Assembly (NCBI GenBank): GCA_022563595.1
Contig: JADFNB010000023.1
Span: 1-48,737 of the forward strand
Direction: 5' to 3'
Source: Gemmatimonadota bacterium
Lineage (GTDB): Bacteria > Gemmatimonadota > Gemmatimonadetes > Gemmatimonadales > GWC2-71-9
Length of the DNA: 48,737 nt
Numbering within the stretch: the first letter of the stretch is position 1; each line of letters starts with the position of its first letter. Made by a program: the position numbers and the translations under genes. Of this stretch, positions 19,164 to 27,941 are shown in pieces. Under the pieces are notes generated by a model. It was not told the origin of the DNA and did not search any database. It was given only the letters and a program-made list of their open reading frames with translations.

Positions 19164-20630
19164 ATGCCTACCGTGCTGGCACTCGATCAGGGTACGACCG
19201 GTTCCACTGCCATTCTGTTCGGCGACGACGGGACGATCATCGGGAGGGCGTACCGCGAATTCGCCCAGCATTTTCCGGAACCGGGTTGGGTCGAGCACGA
19301 TCCGCTAGAGATCTGGGAAACCACGCTGGTCGCCGCGCGCGAGGCGCTTCACGGGGAGATCCCGACGGCGATCGGCATCACCAATCAGCGCGAGACGGTC
19401 GTCGTATGGGATCGTGCCACGGGCACACCGCTGTATCGCGCACTGGTGTGGCAGGACCGGCGTACGGCGAAGCGCTGCCGCGCGCTGCGCGACGAGCTGG
19501 GCGAGGCATATGTGGCAGACCGGACCGGACTGGTGTGGGATCCATACTTTTCGGCCAGCAAGATCGAGTGGTTGCTGAGCCACGTGCCGGGCCTGCGCGA
19601 GCGGGCGGCACGAGGTGATGCCGTCTTCGGGACCATCGATGTGTGGCTCATACACCGGCTGACGGGCGGGCGCGCGTTCGTCACCGACCACACCAACGCG
19701 TCTCGCACCCTGCTGTACAATATCCACGAACACGGCTGGGACGCCGAACTGCTGGCCTTGTTCGGCGTGCCGCGCGCGAGCCTCCCGGAGGTCAGGGGCT
19801 CCAGCGAGGTCGTGGGATATACCACGCGCGAACTCCTCGGCGCCGAGATCCCGGTGGCGGGTATCGCCGGGGACCAGCAGGCGGCCCTGTTCGGTCAAGG
19901 GTGCTACCGGCCCGGCCAGGCCAAGAACACCTATGGCACGGGTGCGTTCTTCCTCATGGTCGTGGGCGATGAACACACCTTGCAGACGGGGACGGGCGTG
20001 CTGGCGACGGTGGCCTGCGACGCGACCGGTGGACCGACCATCGCCCTGGAGGGATCGATCTTCATCGCGGGCGCGGCCATCCAGTGGTTGCGTGACGGCC
20101 TCGGTGTCGTGACCCGCGCTTCCGAGACCGAACAACTCGCAAAGTCCGTTGAGGATACCGGCGGCGTGTACTTCGTGCCGGCGCTCGTCGGGCTGGGCGC
20201 GCCACACTGGGAACCGGAGGCCCGCGGCACGATCGTGGGTCTCACACGTGGAACGACTAGAGCGCACCTCGCCCGGGCCGCGCTGGAGGCGATGGCGTAC
20301 GGTACGAAGGACGTGGCCGACGCGATGAGCACCGCATCGGGCGTAACGCTCTCGGGTCTCAAGGTCGATGGCGGTGCCGCCGCCAACGACTGGCTCATGG
20401 AGTTCCAGGCCGCGGCCCTGGGCGTACCGGTGTACCGGCCCGACGTAGTGGAAATCACCGCCTTCGGCGCGGCTGGTCTGGCGGGGCTGGCGACCGGTGT
20501 CTGGGCCGACGCCGCCGGTTTCTGCGCCACCCGAACGTATGAAGAGTTCTCTCCTGGCGACGCCCGGCCCGAGGCCTATGCAGGCTGGCGCCGAGCGGTC
20601 GACACGGCCCTCTACTGGGCGCGGCAGTGA
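19164..20630 (+). CDS. glpK: Glycerol kinase
   Basis: The 488-residue FGGY-family kinase phosphorylates glycerol to glycerol 3-phosphate. It has the N-terminal ATP-binding motif ALDQGTTGSTAILF, the QHFPEPGWVEHDP region typical of GlpK, GITNQRETVVVWDR, and NTYGTGAFFLMVVGD. The C-terminal ATPase half (GLKVDGGAAANDWLMEFQA) is complete. No glycerol facilitator or dehydrogenase gene is adjacent. Confidence 0.94.
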   Translation: MPTVLALDQGTTGSTAILFGDDGTIIGRAYREFAQHFPEPGWVEHDPLEIWETTLVAAREALHGEIPTAIGITNQRETVVVWDRATGTPLYRALVWQDRRTAKRCRALRDELGEAYVADRTGLVWDPYFSASKIEWLLSHVPGLRERAARGDAVFGTIDVWLIHRLTGGRAFVTDHTNASRTLLYNIHEHGWDAELLALFGVPRASLPEVRGSSEVVGYTTRELLGAEIPVAGIAGDQQAALFGQGCYRPGQAKNTYGTGAFFLMVVGDEHTLQTGTGVLATVACDATGGPTIALEGSIFIAGAAIQWLRDGLGVVTRASETEQLAKSVEDTGGVYFVPALVGLGAPHWEPEARGTIVGLTRGTTRAHLARAALEAMAYGTKDVADAMSTASGVTLSGLKVDGGAAANDWLMEFQAAALGVPVYRPDVVEITAFGAAGLAGLATGVWADAAGFCATRTYEEFSPGDARPEAYAGWRRAVDTALYWARQ

Positions 20631-20733
20631 GTAGCTGCCACCACGCTAGGCCCCGTTCGTCTCCCCCCGCCCAGGGCAGCGAACCGCGAGTGCGGATGTG
20701 GAAGAGGGGAAGGGCGAAAAGAGGGCGCCACAC

Positions 20734-21837
20734 ATGCATGCGAATGTGCTCCGAGTAGGGTCTTTGGCCGTCCTTCTAGCGGGCTGTCGTCCTGGTCCCC
20801 CGCCGGAAGGTGTCGACACCGGGCGATTCGAGGAGCCGGCGATCGAGTGGGCTCCGGAGACGTACGTTGCGTATCGCGCGAGCGATCCGCCGCGCATAGA
20901 CGGACGTCTCGACGACCTGGCCTGGGAAACGGCGGACTGGACGGCCGACTTCGTCGACATCAGGGGTGTGGCCAATCCCGAACCGCGGCTCAGAACGCGG
21001 GCCAAGATGACCTGGGACGACGAATTCTTCTACGTGGCGGCCGAGCTGGAGGAACCGGATCTCTGGGCCACGCTCACTGAACGCGACGCGGTGATCTACC
21101 GGGACAACGACTTCGAGATGTTCATCGATCCGGACGGTGACACGCACGAGTACTATGAGCTGGAGATCAATGCCCTCGGCACGGTGTGGGACCTCTTTCT
21201 CGTGAAGCCGTACCGGGATGGCGGGCCGGCGCTCCACGGATGGGACATTCGTGGTCTCCAAACCGCCGTGCACCTCAGCGGAACCCTGAATCGTCCCGGA
21301 GATCGCGACGATGGCTGGAGTATAGAGATCGCGCTCCCATGGACCGCCCTGCGGGAAGCCGCCCACAAGGATGCCCCGCCACACCTGGACGATCAGTGGC
21401 GGGTGAACTTCTCGCGTGTGCAGTGGCGCCTCGACGTGAGGCGCGGACGCTACGCGAAGCGGACCGATGGCGAAGGCGAGCCACTGTCGGAGGACAACTG
21501 GGTCTGGTCCCCACAGGGATTGGTCAACATGCACTATCCGGAGATGTGGGGCATCGTCCAATTCGCCGGAGAACGGCGACTGCGCGACGAGCGGATCGAG
21601 CCCGACTCGCAAGCCCGGGCGCGGTGGATTCTGCGGCAGGTCTACTATAGGGAAAAAGCGTTCCACGCTCGTCACGGCCGTTATAGCGACGATCCGACGG
21701 AGCTGGGACTGACGGCCGACCGGCTCGCCGGAATCCCCTGGCCGCTGCGCATCACCGCCACGCCCCGCTGGTTCGAAGCCCTGTTCATCAGGCTCGGCGA
21801 CACCCTTACGATCTCGGCGGACGGCCGGTTGCGGTGA
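20734..21837 (+). CDS. Lipoprotein with CBM9-like carbohydrate-binding domain
   Basis: From the ATG at 20734 the protein has 367 residues. The signal peptide ends in the lipobox LLAGC at about residues 13-17, so it should be a membrane-anchored lipoprotein. A CBM9-like/DUF1083 domain follows: RIDGRLDDLAWETADW, KMTWDDEFFYVAAELEEPDLW, YRDNDFEMFIDPDGDTHEYYELEINALGT split over the strand core, and the closing VWSPQGLVNMHYPEMWG. It probably binds sugars on the cell surface. It is the first gene of the mannoside operon; its TGA overlaps the next start as GTGA. Confidence 0.82.
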   Translation: MHANVLRVGSLAVLLAGCRPGPPPEGVDTGRFEEPAIEWAPETYVAYRASDPPRIDGRLDDLAWETADWTADFVDIRGVANPEPRLRTRAKMTWDDEFFYVAAELEEPDLWATLTERDAVIYRDNDFEMFIDPDGDTHEYYELEINALGTVWDLFLVKPYRDGGPALHGWDIRGLQTAVHLSGTLNRPGDRDDGWSIEIALPWTALREAAHKDAPPHLDDQWRVNFSRVQWRLDVRRGRYAKRTDGEGEPLSEDNWVWSPQGLVNMHYPEMWGIVQFAGERRLRDERIEPDSQARARWILRQVYYREKAFHARHGRYSDDPTELGLTADRLAGIPWPLRITATPRWFEALFIRLGDTLTISADGRLR

Positions 21838-22439
21838 ACCTGGCCCCGGCCGACTGGGCAATCGTCCTCGTCGTCCTGGGGATCATGGTGTCCGGTGTGC
21901 TGTTTCCGGAGAAACGCGGCGGGCGCTACCTACGGCTGGACCGGCCGAACCGGTTGCGGCTCGCTGGAGGGGCGACATCGGGTGACACGATCCGGCTCTC
22001 TACGTCCGACGATCTCGTCTCGTGGGAAGCGGCAGGGCCGGTCATGCGGGGCCGTCCGTACTACTGGGATGAACGCATCGGCTCGGGCCCGCCGCCGGTG
22101 AAGACCAGACAGGGCTGGCTGCACGTGTACCACGGTGTCGCCACACACTTCGCCTCCAGCAACATCTATCAGGCGGGCGCAGTCCTGCTGGATCTCGCGG
22201 ACCCGACGAAGGTGCTGGCGCGCTCCCGTAACAACATCCTCGAGCCGCGCGAGCCGTACGAGCAGATTGGCCAGGTCCCCAACGTGGTGTTCCCGACCGG
22301 CCTGATCGTCGACTGGTGCGATGCCGAGGGTTTCGCCGAGCCGGGGAGCGACGTCAAGCTGTACTACGGCGCCGCCGACACAGTCGTGGCGTTGGCCACG
22401 CGTACGGTCGGCGCGCTCCTAGCGGCGTGCGACGACTGA
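21834..22439 (+). pseudogene. In-frame fusion remnant: sodium/solute symporter start joined to GH130 C-terminal half
   Basis: This 201-codon frame begins like a sodium/solute symporter (MNLAPADWAIVLVVLGIMVS, one membrane helix), then changes within a few residues to the second half of a GH130 mannoside phosphorylase/hydrolase: LFPEKRGGRYLRLDRPN, TSDDLVSWEAAGPVM, GSGPPPVKTRQGWLHVYHGV, YQAGAVLLDLADPTKVLARS, FPTGLIVD and KLYYGAADTVVALAT. The rest of the symporter and the GH130 N-terminal half with its catalytic aspartate are absent. I infer one large deletion joining two neighbouring operon genes in frame near LFPEK, or an assembly collapse. Product probably inactive. Confidence 0.75.
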
Positions 22440-25210
22440 TGACAGGCCACCGCGACGCTCCCAGGATCGCGTTCGTCGTATCACACACGCACTGGGATCG
22501 GGAGTGGTATCGGACCAGTCACCAGTTCCGCGTGAAGCTGGTGGACGTGGTACGGGAGGTGCTCGACGCGCTCGAACTGGACGGGGCGTTCAACCACTTC
22601 CTGTTGGACGGCCAGGTGGTGCTGCTCCAGGACTACCTTGCGTTCTGCCCCGACGACGCAGGTCGGATTCGCTCCCTGGTCGAGCGCGGCAAGCTGGCCG
22701 TGGGCCCGTGGTATGTTCTCCCAGACGAGTTCTTGGTGAGCGCCGAGGCGCACGTGCGCAATCTGCTGGTCGGCCGGAGCGTCGCGGCGCTTTTCGGCCC
22801 GGTCCAGCGGGTCGGATACATGCCGGATTCGTTCGGGCACATAGCCCAGATGCCGCAGATCCTGCGTGGTGCGGGGCTGGACGCCTTCGTCTACTCGCGT
22901 GGTGACGACGATACGATCGACGAGTTGGGAGCGGAGTACCGGTGGGTGGCACCCGACGGGAGCGAAGTCCTCGCCATTCATCAGGTGGGCGGCTACTGTC
23001 GCGGCGCGGCGCTGGGCTACGAAGAAAGCTGGGAAGCGCACACGCAACGCGAGCCGAACATCGCCCTGGCGGTAGACCAGGTCCGGGAGTTGTTCGCGGA
23101 GGTGGCAGGGCGCTCCAACGGCGATATCGTGCTGGTCAGCAACGGATGTGATCATCTCGCGCCACAAGCGCGTCTGGGAGCGATCCTCGAGGCGCTGCGC
23201 CGCGCGTTCCCCGAGACCAGCATCCGACATGCCAGTCTCGCGGCGTATGTGGAGGAGGTGCGCGCCTCGGGCATCGCCGAAAAGACCCGTACCGGCGAGC
23301 TACTGGGGTCGCGACACCAGTTCATCCTCTCCGGCGTGTGGTCGACGCGGATGTACCTCAAGCAGCAGAACGACGCCGCCCAAGCCGCCCTGTCCAGCTA
23401 CCTGGAACCCGTCTCGGCGTACGTGCACTTCATGCACGGGCAACGCTATCCCGACGGCGCCATAGACTACGCCTGGCAGTTACTCCTTCGGAGTCACCCT
23501 CACGATTCGATTTGTGGGTGCAGCGTCGACGAGGTGCACCGGGAGATGGAATCGCGCCTCGCCGGCGTGATCCAGACGACGGAAGAGCTGTTGAGTGGGC
23601 AGTTGGTTGGGCTGGTGCCGACCTTTGCCCGGCGGGCTGCGGACGACGCGGAGACGGTGCTCTGCGTGATGAATCCCCTCGCAGTCGAGCGGCGCGAGGT
23701 GATCAACCGGCTCGTGGTATTGCAGCCCCCGGGGATCGATCCCCAACGGCTCGAGTTGATCGATGAAGCGGGGGACGCCGTCCCATGTATGGTAGTCGGG
23801 AGCGAGCAGGTCGAGCGGTTCTGGGGAGTCGACTACCGCACCACTCTCTACGGCGAGCGCCAGGAAACATTGTTCGAGCAGTACCGGAAAACGTTCGGTC
23901 CGCGAATCCTGCGCGACTCGGCTGAGCCCGGGACCAGTGATCAGTTCGTCACGATCCAGTTTCAGGCGGAGCTTCCCGCCCTGGGCCACGCTGTGTATCG
24001 GCTGCGCGAACGCGACGAGCCCACGGACCTGCCACGGTCTGCCTCGCTCGTGTCAGCCGACGATTCGCTCGAGAACGAACTGGTCCGGATCACGCTCCAT
24101 CCCGACGGCACCTTCGATCTCGTGGACAAGGCGACCGGCGCGACCTATAGCGGATTGAATCGGCTCACGGATACCGAGGATGTCGGTGACGAATACGACT
24201 ACTCTGCGGCAGCCGTGTCTGCTACGGTGACGGCGGATGGAGTCGAAGGGGATGTCCGAATAGTCGGCGACACCGGTCTCCGTGCCGCCATCGAGGCCGA
24301 ATTCGCGCTCGAACTGCCGGCGGAAATCGCGCCAGATCGCAAGGAAAGATCGCGCCGGAGTGTCACCTGTCGGGTGTGTGTGCGACTGGAGATCACCCGT
24401 GACAGCCCGTTGGTGGACGTGGAGGTCGTGTTCGAGAATGGTGCGAAGGACCATCGCCTGCGCGCTGAGTTCCCGACCGCAATACGCACGGCGGAGATCA
24501 TCTCGGATGGACACTTCCTGCTGAATCACCGCCCTGTCGAGTTCGTGGAGCGAGAAGACTGGCTACAGCCACCGTCCTACACGTATCCCCAGCAGGATTT
24601 CAGCCTAGTGCAGGACGGCCGTTACGGGCTGGCGATACTCAACCGCGGACTGCCCGAGGTGGCGCCGCTCACGACCTCGACGGAGGGCGTGGGAATGGCG
24701 CTCACGCTCCTACGCGCGGTCGGCTGGCTCTCACGCGACGACTTCCCCACGAGGAGACAGCAGAACGCCGGTCCCATGCTTTCCACTCCCGACGCGCAGT
24801 GCCCGGGCGAGCAGCGGTTCCATTATGCCGTCGTCCCGTTCGCGGGCGACTGCGTGACCTCGGACATCAAGGGCGTCAGTGACCGGTGGCGAACGCCGCC
24901 GCTCTGTGTGCAGGGTGTGCAGGACCGGCATGTTGCGGGTGGACGCGGGCTGGTACGGCACGCTGGATCGGGCGCGTACATCACCGCCGTCAAGCAACAC
25001 CAGATCCGTGATACGCTCGTGATCCGGCTCTACAATCTCACCGGCGAGCCGGTCGACGAGCGCGTGGAATTCGGCAGGGATGTGGACCGGGTTTGGCGGA
25101 CGAACCTGCTCGAGGATCGCGAAGCGGAGCTACAGGCGGGCGAAGCGTCGGTGATCGTACCGCTTCGCCCGCATGAGATCGTGACTATCGAGGTGCAGTT
25201 CGCCGGCTAG
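22439..25210 (+). CDS. Glycoside hydrolase family 38 alpha-mannosidase
   Basis: With the ATG at 22439 (overlapping the previous stop as TGATG) the enzyme has 923 residues. GH38 enzymes are retaining alpha-mannosidases that need zinc. Visible are the zinc-site motif SHTHWDREWY (residues 15-24), the nucleophile region GYMPDSFGHIAQMPQIL near residue 128 and the second zinc-site region SHPHDSICGCSVDEVH near residue 353. The C-terminal beta-sandwich domains complete it. No signal peptide is visible, so it should be cytoplasmic and act on imported mannosides, which makes the loss of the neighbouring symporter notable. Confidence 0.92.
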   Translation: MTGHRDAPRIAFVVSHTHWDREWYRTSHQFRVKLVDVVREVLDALELDGAFNHFLLDGQVVLLQDYLAFCPDDAGRIRSLVERGKLAVGPWYVLPDEFLVSAEAHVRNLLVGRSVAALFGPVQRVGYMPDSFGHIAQMPQILRGAGLDAFVYSRGDDDTIDELGAEYRWVAPDGSEVLAIHQVGGYCRGAALGYEESWEAHTQREPNIALAVDQVRELFAEVAGRSNGDIVLVSNGCDHLAPQARLGAILEALRRAFPETSIRHASLAAYVEEVRASGIAEKTRTGELLGSRHQFILSGVWSTRMYLKQQNDAAQAALSSYLEPVSAYVHFMHGQRYPDGAIDYAWQLLLRSHPHDSICGCSVDEVHREMESRLAGVIQTTEELLSGQLVGLVPTFARRAADDAETVLCVMNPLAVERREVINRLVVLQPPGIDPQRLELIDEAGDAVPCMVVGSEQVERFWGVDYRTTLYGERQETLFEQYRKTFGPRILRDSAEPGTSDQFVTIQFQAELPALGHAVYRLRERDEPTDLPRSASLVSADDSLENELVRITLHPDGTFDLVDKATGATYSGLNRLTDTEDVGDEYDYSAAAVSATVTADGVEGDVRIVGDTGLRAAIEAEFALELPAEIAPDRKERSRRSVTCRVCVRLEITRDSPLVDVEVVFENGAKDHRLRAEFPTAIRTAEIISDGHFLLNHRPVEFVEREDWLQPPSYTYPQQDFSLVQDGRYGLAILNRGLPEVAPLTTSTEGVGMALTLLRAVGWLSRDDFPTRRQQNAGPMLSTPDAQCPGEQRFHYAVVPFAGDCVTSDIKGVSDRWRTPPLCVQGVQDRHVAGGRGLVRHAGSGAYITAVKQHQIRDTLVIRLYNLTGEPVDERVEFGRDVDRVWRTNLLEDREAELQAGEASVIVPLRPHEIVTIEVQFAG

Positions 25211-26442
25211 CGCCATGTCCCGATGGGAGAATCCGCCTCACTGCGCTCCGCATCCTCCTCGAAGAAGAACCTCTCGGCGAAGGCGGGCTCGAGATCGTCC
25301 AGCCAAGTAGCCTCCGGATCGAAGCGCGCGAAGAAGGGGCGTCGGATCCATTGTGGCTTCCGCGCCTGGATCATGTCTAGCACGAACACCCGCTCGTCGG
25401 CAATCTCTGCCACGCCGAGGACGCGCACCTTCCCCGGAAACGCCGACATCGACGGGCCGCGCACGGTTCGGGCGAGACCGGAGACCCGGCGATACGCCGC
25501 TCGGAAGATCTCGTGCGCGCGCGCCAAGGGTACTGCGAAGTAGCGGTTCGGTCCGGTGTCGCGCTCGACGAACATGTAGTAGGGAATCATCCCGAGGCTC
25601 ACTCCCGTGCGCCACAGATCCGCCCAAGCGTCGGGGCGGTCGTTGACCCGGCGGATGAGCGGCGCCTGGATCCGGATCTCGGCACCCGTGTCACGGACCC
25701 GCCGGACGGCTTCGCGCGTGATGGCGGGTTCGAGTTCCACCGGGTGGCTGAAATGCGCCATGAAGGCGAGCTGCCGCCCGGCCCGTACGACATCCTCGAA
25801 CAGCCGCAGTACCTCATCCGCGTCCGGATCTGACACGAACCGCTGCGGCCAGTAGCTGAGCGACTTGGTCCCTATCCGGATGTTGCGCACGTGCGCGAGG
25901 TCGTCGGTCAAGAGTGGCTCTATGTATTGTCGCAGCAGCCGGGTCTTCATGATCATCGGGTCGCCGCCCGTGATCAGCACGTCGCTGACCTCGGGATGCG
26001 CCTTGAGATAGGCCGCCAGGTCATCGGCCTCACGCGCCTCGAACTTCATGCCAGGGAGATTGACGAACTGCGCCCACCGGAAGCAGTAGGTGCAGTACGC
26101 GTGACAGGTCTGCCCGCCACCCGGGAAGAACAGCACCGTCTCGCGATATTTGTGTTGCAGGCCCGGCAGCGGCCGCCCACCGAGACGTGGGATGTTGTGG
26201 GTCAGCTGACCGGCGGGGTGGGGGTTGAGCCGTAGCCGGATCGCATTGGCGGCATCCCCGATCAGATGGCTCGCCGCTTCGCGCCGCAAGAGGCAGCGTA
26301 TGTGCTCGTAGTCCTCCTGGTCCAGCATCCCGCGCTGTGGGAAGGTGAGCTGGAAAATGGGATCGTCCGGCACGCGATCCCAGTCTATCAACTCGCTCAC
26401 GATATGCTCGTTGACCCGGAAGGGCAGCACCTGCGAGACCAC
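25207..26442 (-). CDS. KamA family radical SAM protein (lysine 2,3-aminomutase-like)
   Basis: From the internal GTG at 26442 the protein has 411 residues. Radical SAM ligands are C113, C117 and C120 in CHAYCTYCFRW, followed by the SAM-binding ITGGDPM. PLP-dependent aminomutases of this family shift the amino group of lysine or a related amino acid; some modify EF-P. The N-terminal VNEHIVSELIDWD and DDPIFQLTFPQ are typical of KamA. The gene seems originally to have started at 26553, behind a strong GAGGAG, but that extension contains an in-frame TGA, so the present product may start here or not be made. Its stop shares CTAG with GH38. Confidence 0.8.
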   Translation of the reverse strand: MVSQVLPFRVNEHIVSELIDWDRVPDDPIFQLTFPQRGMLDQEDYEHIRCLLRREAASHLIGDAANAIRLRLNPHPAGQLTHNIPRLGGRPLPGLQHKYRETVLFFPGGGQTCHAYCTYCFRWAQFVNLPGMKFEAREADDLAAYLKAHPEVSDVLITGGDPMIMKTRLLRQYIEPLLTDDLAHVRNIRIGTKSLSYWPQRFVSDPDADEVLRLFEDVVRAGRQLAFMAHFSHPVELEPAITREAVRRVRDTGAEIRIQAPLIRRVNDRPDAWADLWRTGVSLGMIPYYMFVERDTGPNRYFAVPLARAHEIFRAAYRRVSGLARTVRGPSMSAFPGKVRVLGVAEIADERVFVLDMIQARKPQWIRRPFFARFDPEATWLDDLEPAFAERFFFEEDAERSEADSPIGTWR

Positions 26443-26553
26443 CTGGACGGCCTCGCGGAGTTCCGGGTCGAGCCGTTCTCAGACCTGTGTCCGGGTGATG
26501 GTCGAGGCGGTGAGTGCGCGATACCTGGGGACCGCGGTGACGGATCGAGTCAT
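26443..26553 (-). other. Original 5' end of the kamA-like gene, interrupted by an in-frame TGA
   Basis: In the same frame as the gene downstream, an ATG at 26551-26553 lies five bases after GAGGAG. It reads MTRSVTAVPRYRALTASTIT and RTQV, then TGA (26479-26481), then ERLDPELREAVQV, joining directly to VSQVLPFRVNEH. KamA proteins usually carry just such an extension (a YRALT-like start and a charged LSPE-like helix before VLPFRVN). The single TGA therefore looks like a nonsense mutation, possibly of TGG, or an error. Confidence 0.7.
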
Positions 26554-26973
26554 CCACACTCCTCTCGAATCTGGAAACCGGCCAGGCTTGCTGCGGGCGA
26601 CCGGGACGCCAAGGAGGCCGGCTGGAGGGCTCTACCTGCGGCCTCGTTCTCCAGTTGGAAACCTACGGCGGGAACCAGCCCGCCGCGAGCCCGGGATTCC
26701 GAGACCGCGGTTAAGCTGTTGTGATAAATAAACTTGCAGCGTTGCTCCGGAGCCGTTTCCCGCGCTTCTCCGGTGGTGCCTGTTCCCACGCGTCAGCGCC
26801 AGGCGATGGACGCCCGCCGCTCCCGATAGGTGCAACCGGCGGGCCCAGTTAGATTTCTCTCGTGTCGTTCGTTCTGACATGTCCGGAATTCTCACAGATA
26901 ACCAGCGCCAGCTCCTGACGATCATGACCCTCCCGAACGCCTGCTCAAGGGGCCCCTCCGACGAGAATAGCAC
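26554..26973. other. 420-base intergenic region between kamA and DUF1844 genes
   Basis: This divergent spacer holds no gene I can support. It contains the kamA ribosome binding site (complement of 26559-26564), an AT-rich stretch GTTGTGATAAATAAACTTG near 26720-26738 that could hold a promoter on either strand, and a 32-codon open frame (26879-26977) that overlaps the DUF1844 start as ATGA. Confidence 0.5.
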
Positions 26974-27333
26974 ATGACGGAACCCAGCGGATCGATCGAC
27001 TTCAAGGGCTTCGCGGCCGGGCTCGCCGCCTCGGCCGCGGCGACACTGCGCCACGTGGAAGGGCTGCTCGGTGCCGGTGGCGACGACGGGGCCACCGGCG
27101 ATGACCATGAGGATTCCGCCTCACCCCCCGAGCAGCGGGACGAACAGGTCCGTCTCGGGCTGTCCCAGGCGCGTCAACTCATCGACACGATGGTCATGCT
27201 CGAGCAAAAGACGCAAGGGAACCTGACCCCGGACGAGCAACAGTTGCTGCGGGCGCTGCTCACGGAACTCAGGATCTCCTACGTCCGCGTGGCCGACGGG
27301 GCCAAGCAGGCCGGGCCGAAGCCGACGTCGTGA
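26974..27333 (+). CDS. DUF1844 domain-containing protein
   Basis: A 119-residue DUF1844 protein. The N-terminal third (IDFKGFAAGLAASAAATLRHVEGLL) and the C-terminal helix pair (LIDTMVMLEQKTQGNLTPDEQQLLRALLTELRISYV) are the family's hallmarks. The middle is acidic and low in complexity (GDDGATGDDHEDSASPPEQRDEQ). Function unknown; homologues occur in Acidobacteriota, Deltaproteobacteria and Gemmatimonadota. It converges on the marR gene. Confidence 0.85.
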   Translation: MTEPSGSIDFKGFAAGLAASAAATLRHVEGLLGAGGDDGATGDDHEDSASPPEQRDEQVRLGLSQARQLIDTMVMLEQKTQGNLTPDEQQLLRALLTELRISYVRVADGAKQAGPKPTS

Positions 27334-27367
27334 TTGCTACGGACTGATGCGCTACGGGCCGGCGAGC

Positions 27368-27856
27368 CTAACGATCGTCACGGGTAGCATTCCGTAGGGT
27401 ACTGGGGGGCAAAGCGAACCGTCTCAGCAGCTCCGCAGCCCGCGCCAGGACTCGCCGATCGCGGCTGGGAAGTCTGGCTACCTCGGCGGTCAACGCCGCC
27501 ACCCGCCGCCGCCGCCCCATCTCGAGCACTCGGCGGCCCTTCCGGGTTGCGGTGACCCGCCGCACCCGCTCGTCGTTCGGGTCGCTGATCCGCTTCACCA
27601 GCCCTTCCCGCTCCAACTCCTTGACCATCCGCGAAATGGTGGGCGGGCGGACCTGCTCTGCCGCGGCCAGCTCGGTCATGGTGATGGGACCGGCGTAGAC
27701 GACGACCGATAGGGCCGACAGCCGTGGGGCGCTGAGCCCGGCCACGGTGTCCTCGGCGCGCAAGCGGCGCAACAGATGGATAGCGGCGGCGTGCAGGCGG
27801 TCAGCGATCTCGCCGGCGTTCGGCGTCGGAGATGCTTGACGGCGTTGCGTGTCCAT
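27368..27856 (-). CDS. MarR family transcriptional regulator
   Basis: The 162-residue regulator has the MarR fold: an N-terminal dimerisation helix (ADRLHAAAIHLLRRLRAED), then the winged helix with the recognition segment MTELAAAEQVRPPTISRMVKELEREGLVKR and the wing DPNDERVRRVTATRKGRRVLE. It is divergent from the VOC/sirtuin gene pair and has its own promoter with a palindrome in the spacer. It probably represses itself and perhaps the divergent VOC gene; the ligand is unknown. Confidence 0.9.
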   Translation of the reverse strand: MDTQRRQASPTPNAGEIADRLHAAAIHLLRRLRAEDTVAGLSAPRLSALSVVVYAGPITMTELAAAEQVRPPTISRMVKELEREGLVKRISDPNDERVRRVTATRKGRRVLEMGRRRRVAALTAEVARLPSRDRRVLARAAELLRRFALPPSTLRNATRDDR

Positions 27857-27862
27857 AGTATG

Positions 27863-27891
27863 ATTTTATTAGCTAAACTAAATATTGGCAG
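27863..27891 (-). promoter_or_regulatory. marR promoter with palindromic operator, shared divergent region
   Basis: On the minus strand CTGCCA (27886-27891) and TAAAAT (27863-27868) lie 17 bases apart, and the ATG of marR follows the -10 after six bases. The palindrome TTAGCTAA (27869-27876) sits in the spacer next to the -10, flanked by TTTA and TAAA. The stretch is far more AT-rich than its surroundings. The layout mirrors the arsR promoter at 11479-11507. Confidence 0.6.
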
Positions 27892-27941
27892 CCGGCACTC
27901 TCTCGTCAAGTGCGGCCCCGCGGTCAGGGGGAGGAGAAACA

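Noticed and set aside
26479-26481. TGA in kamA read as selenocysteine
   Set aside because: KamA proteins are not known selenoproteins, the site is in a variable extension away from the iron-sulfur cysteines, and no obvious stem-loop directly follows the TGA.
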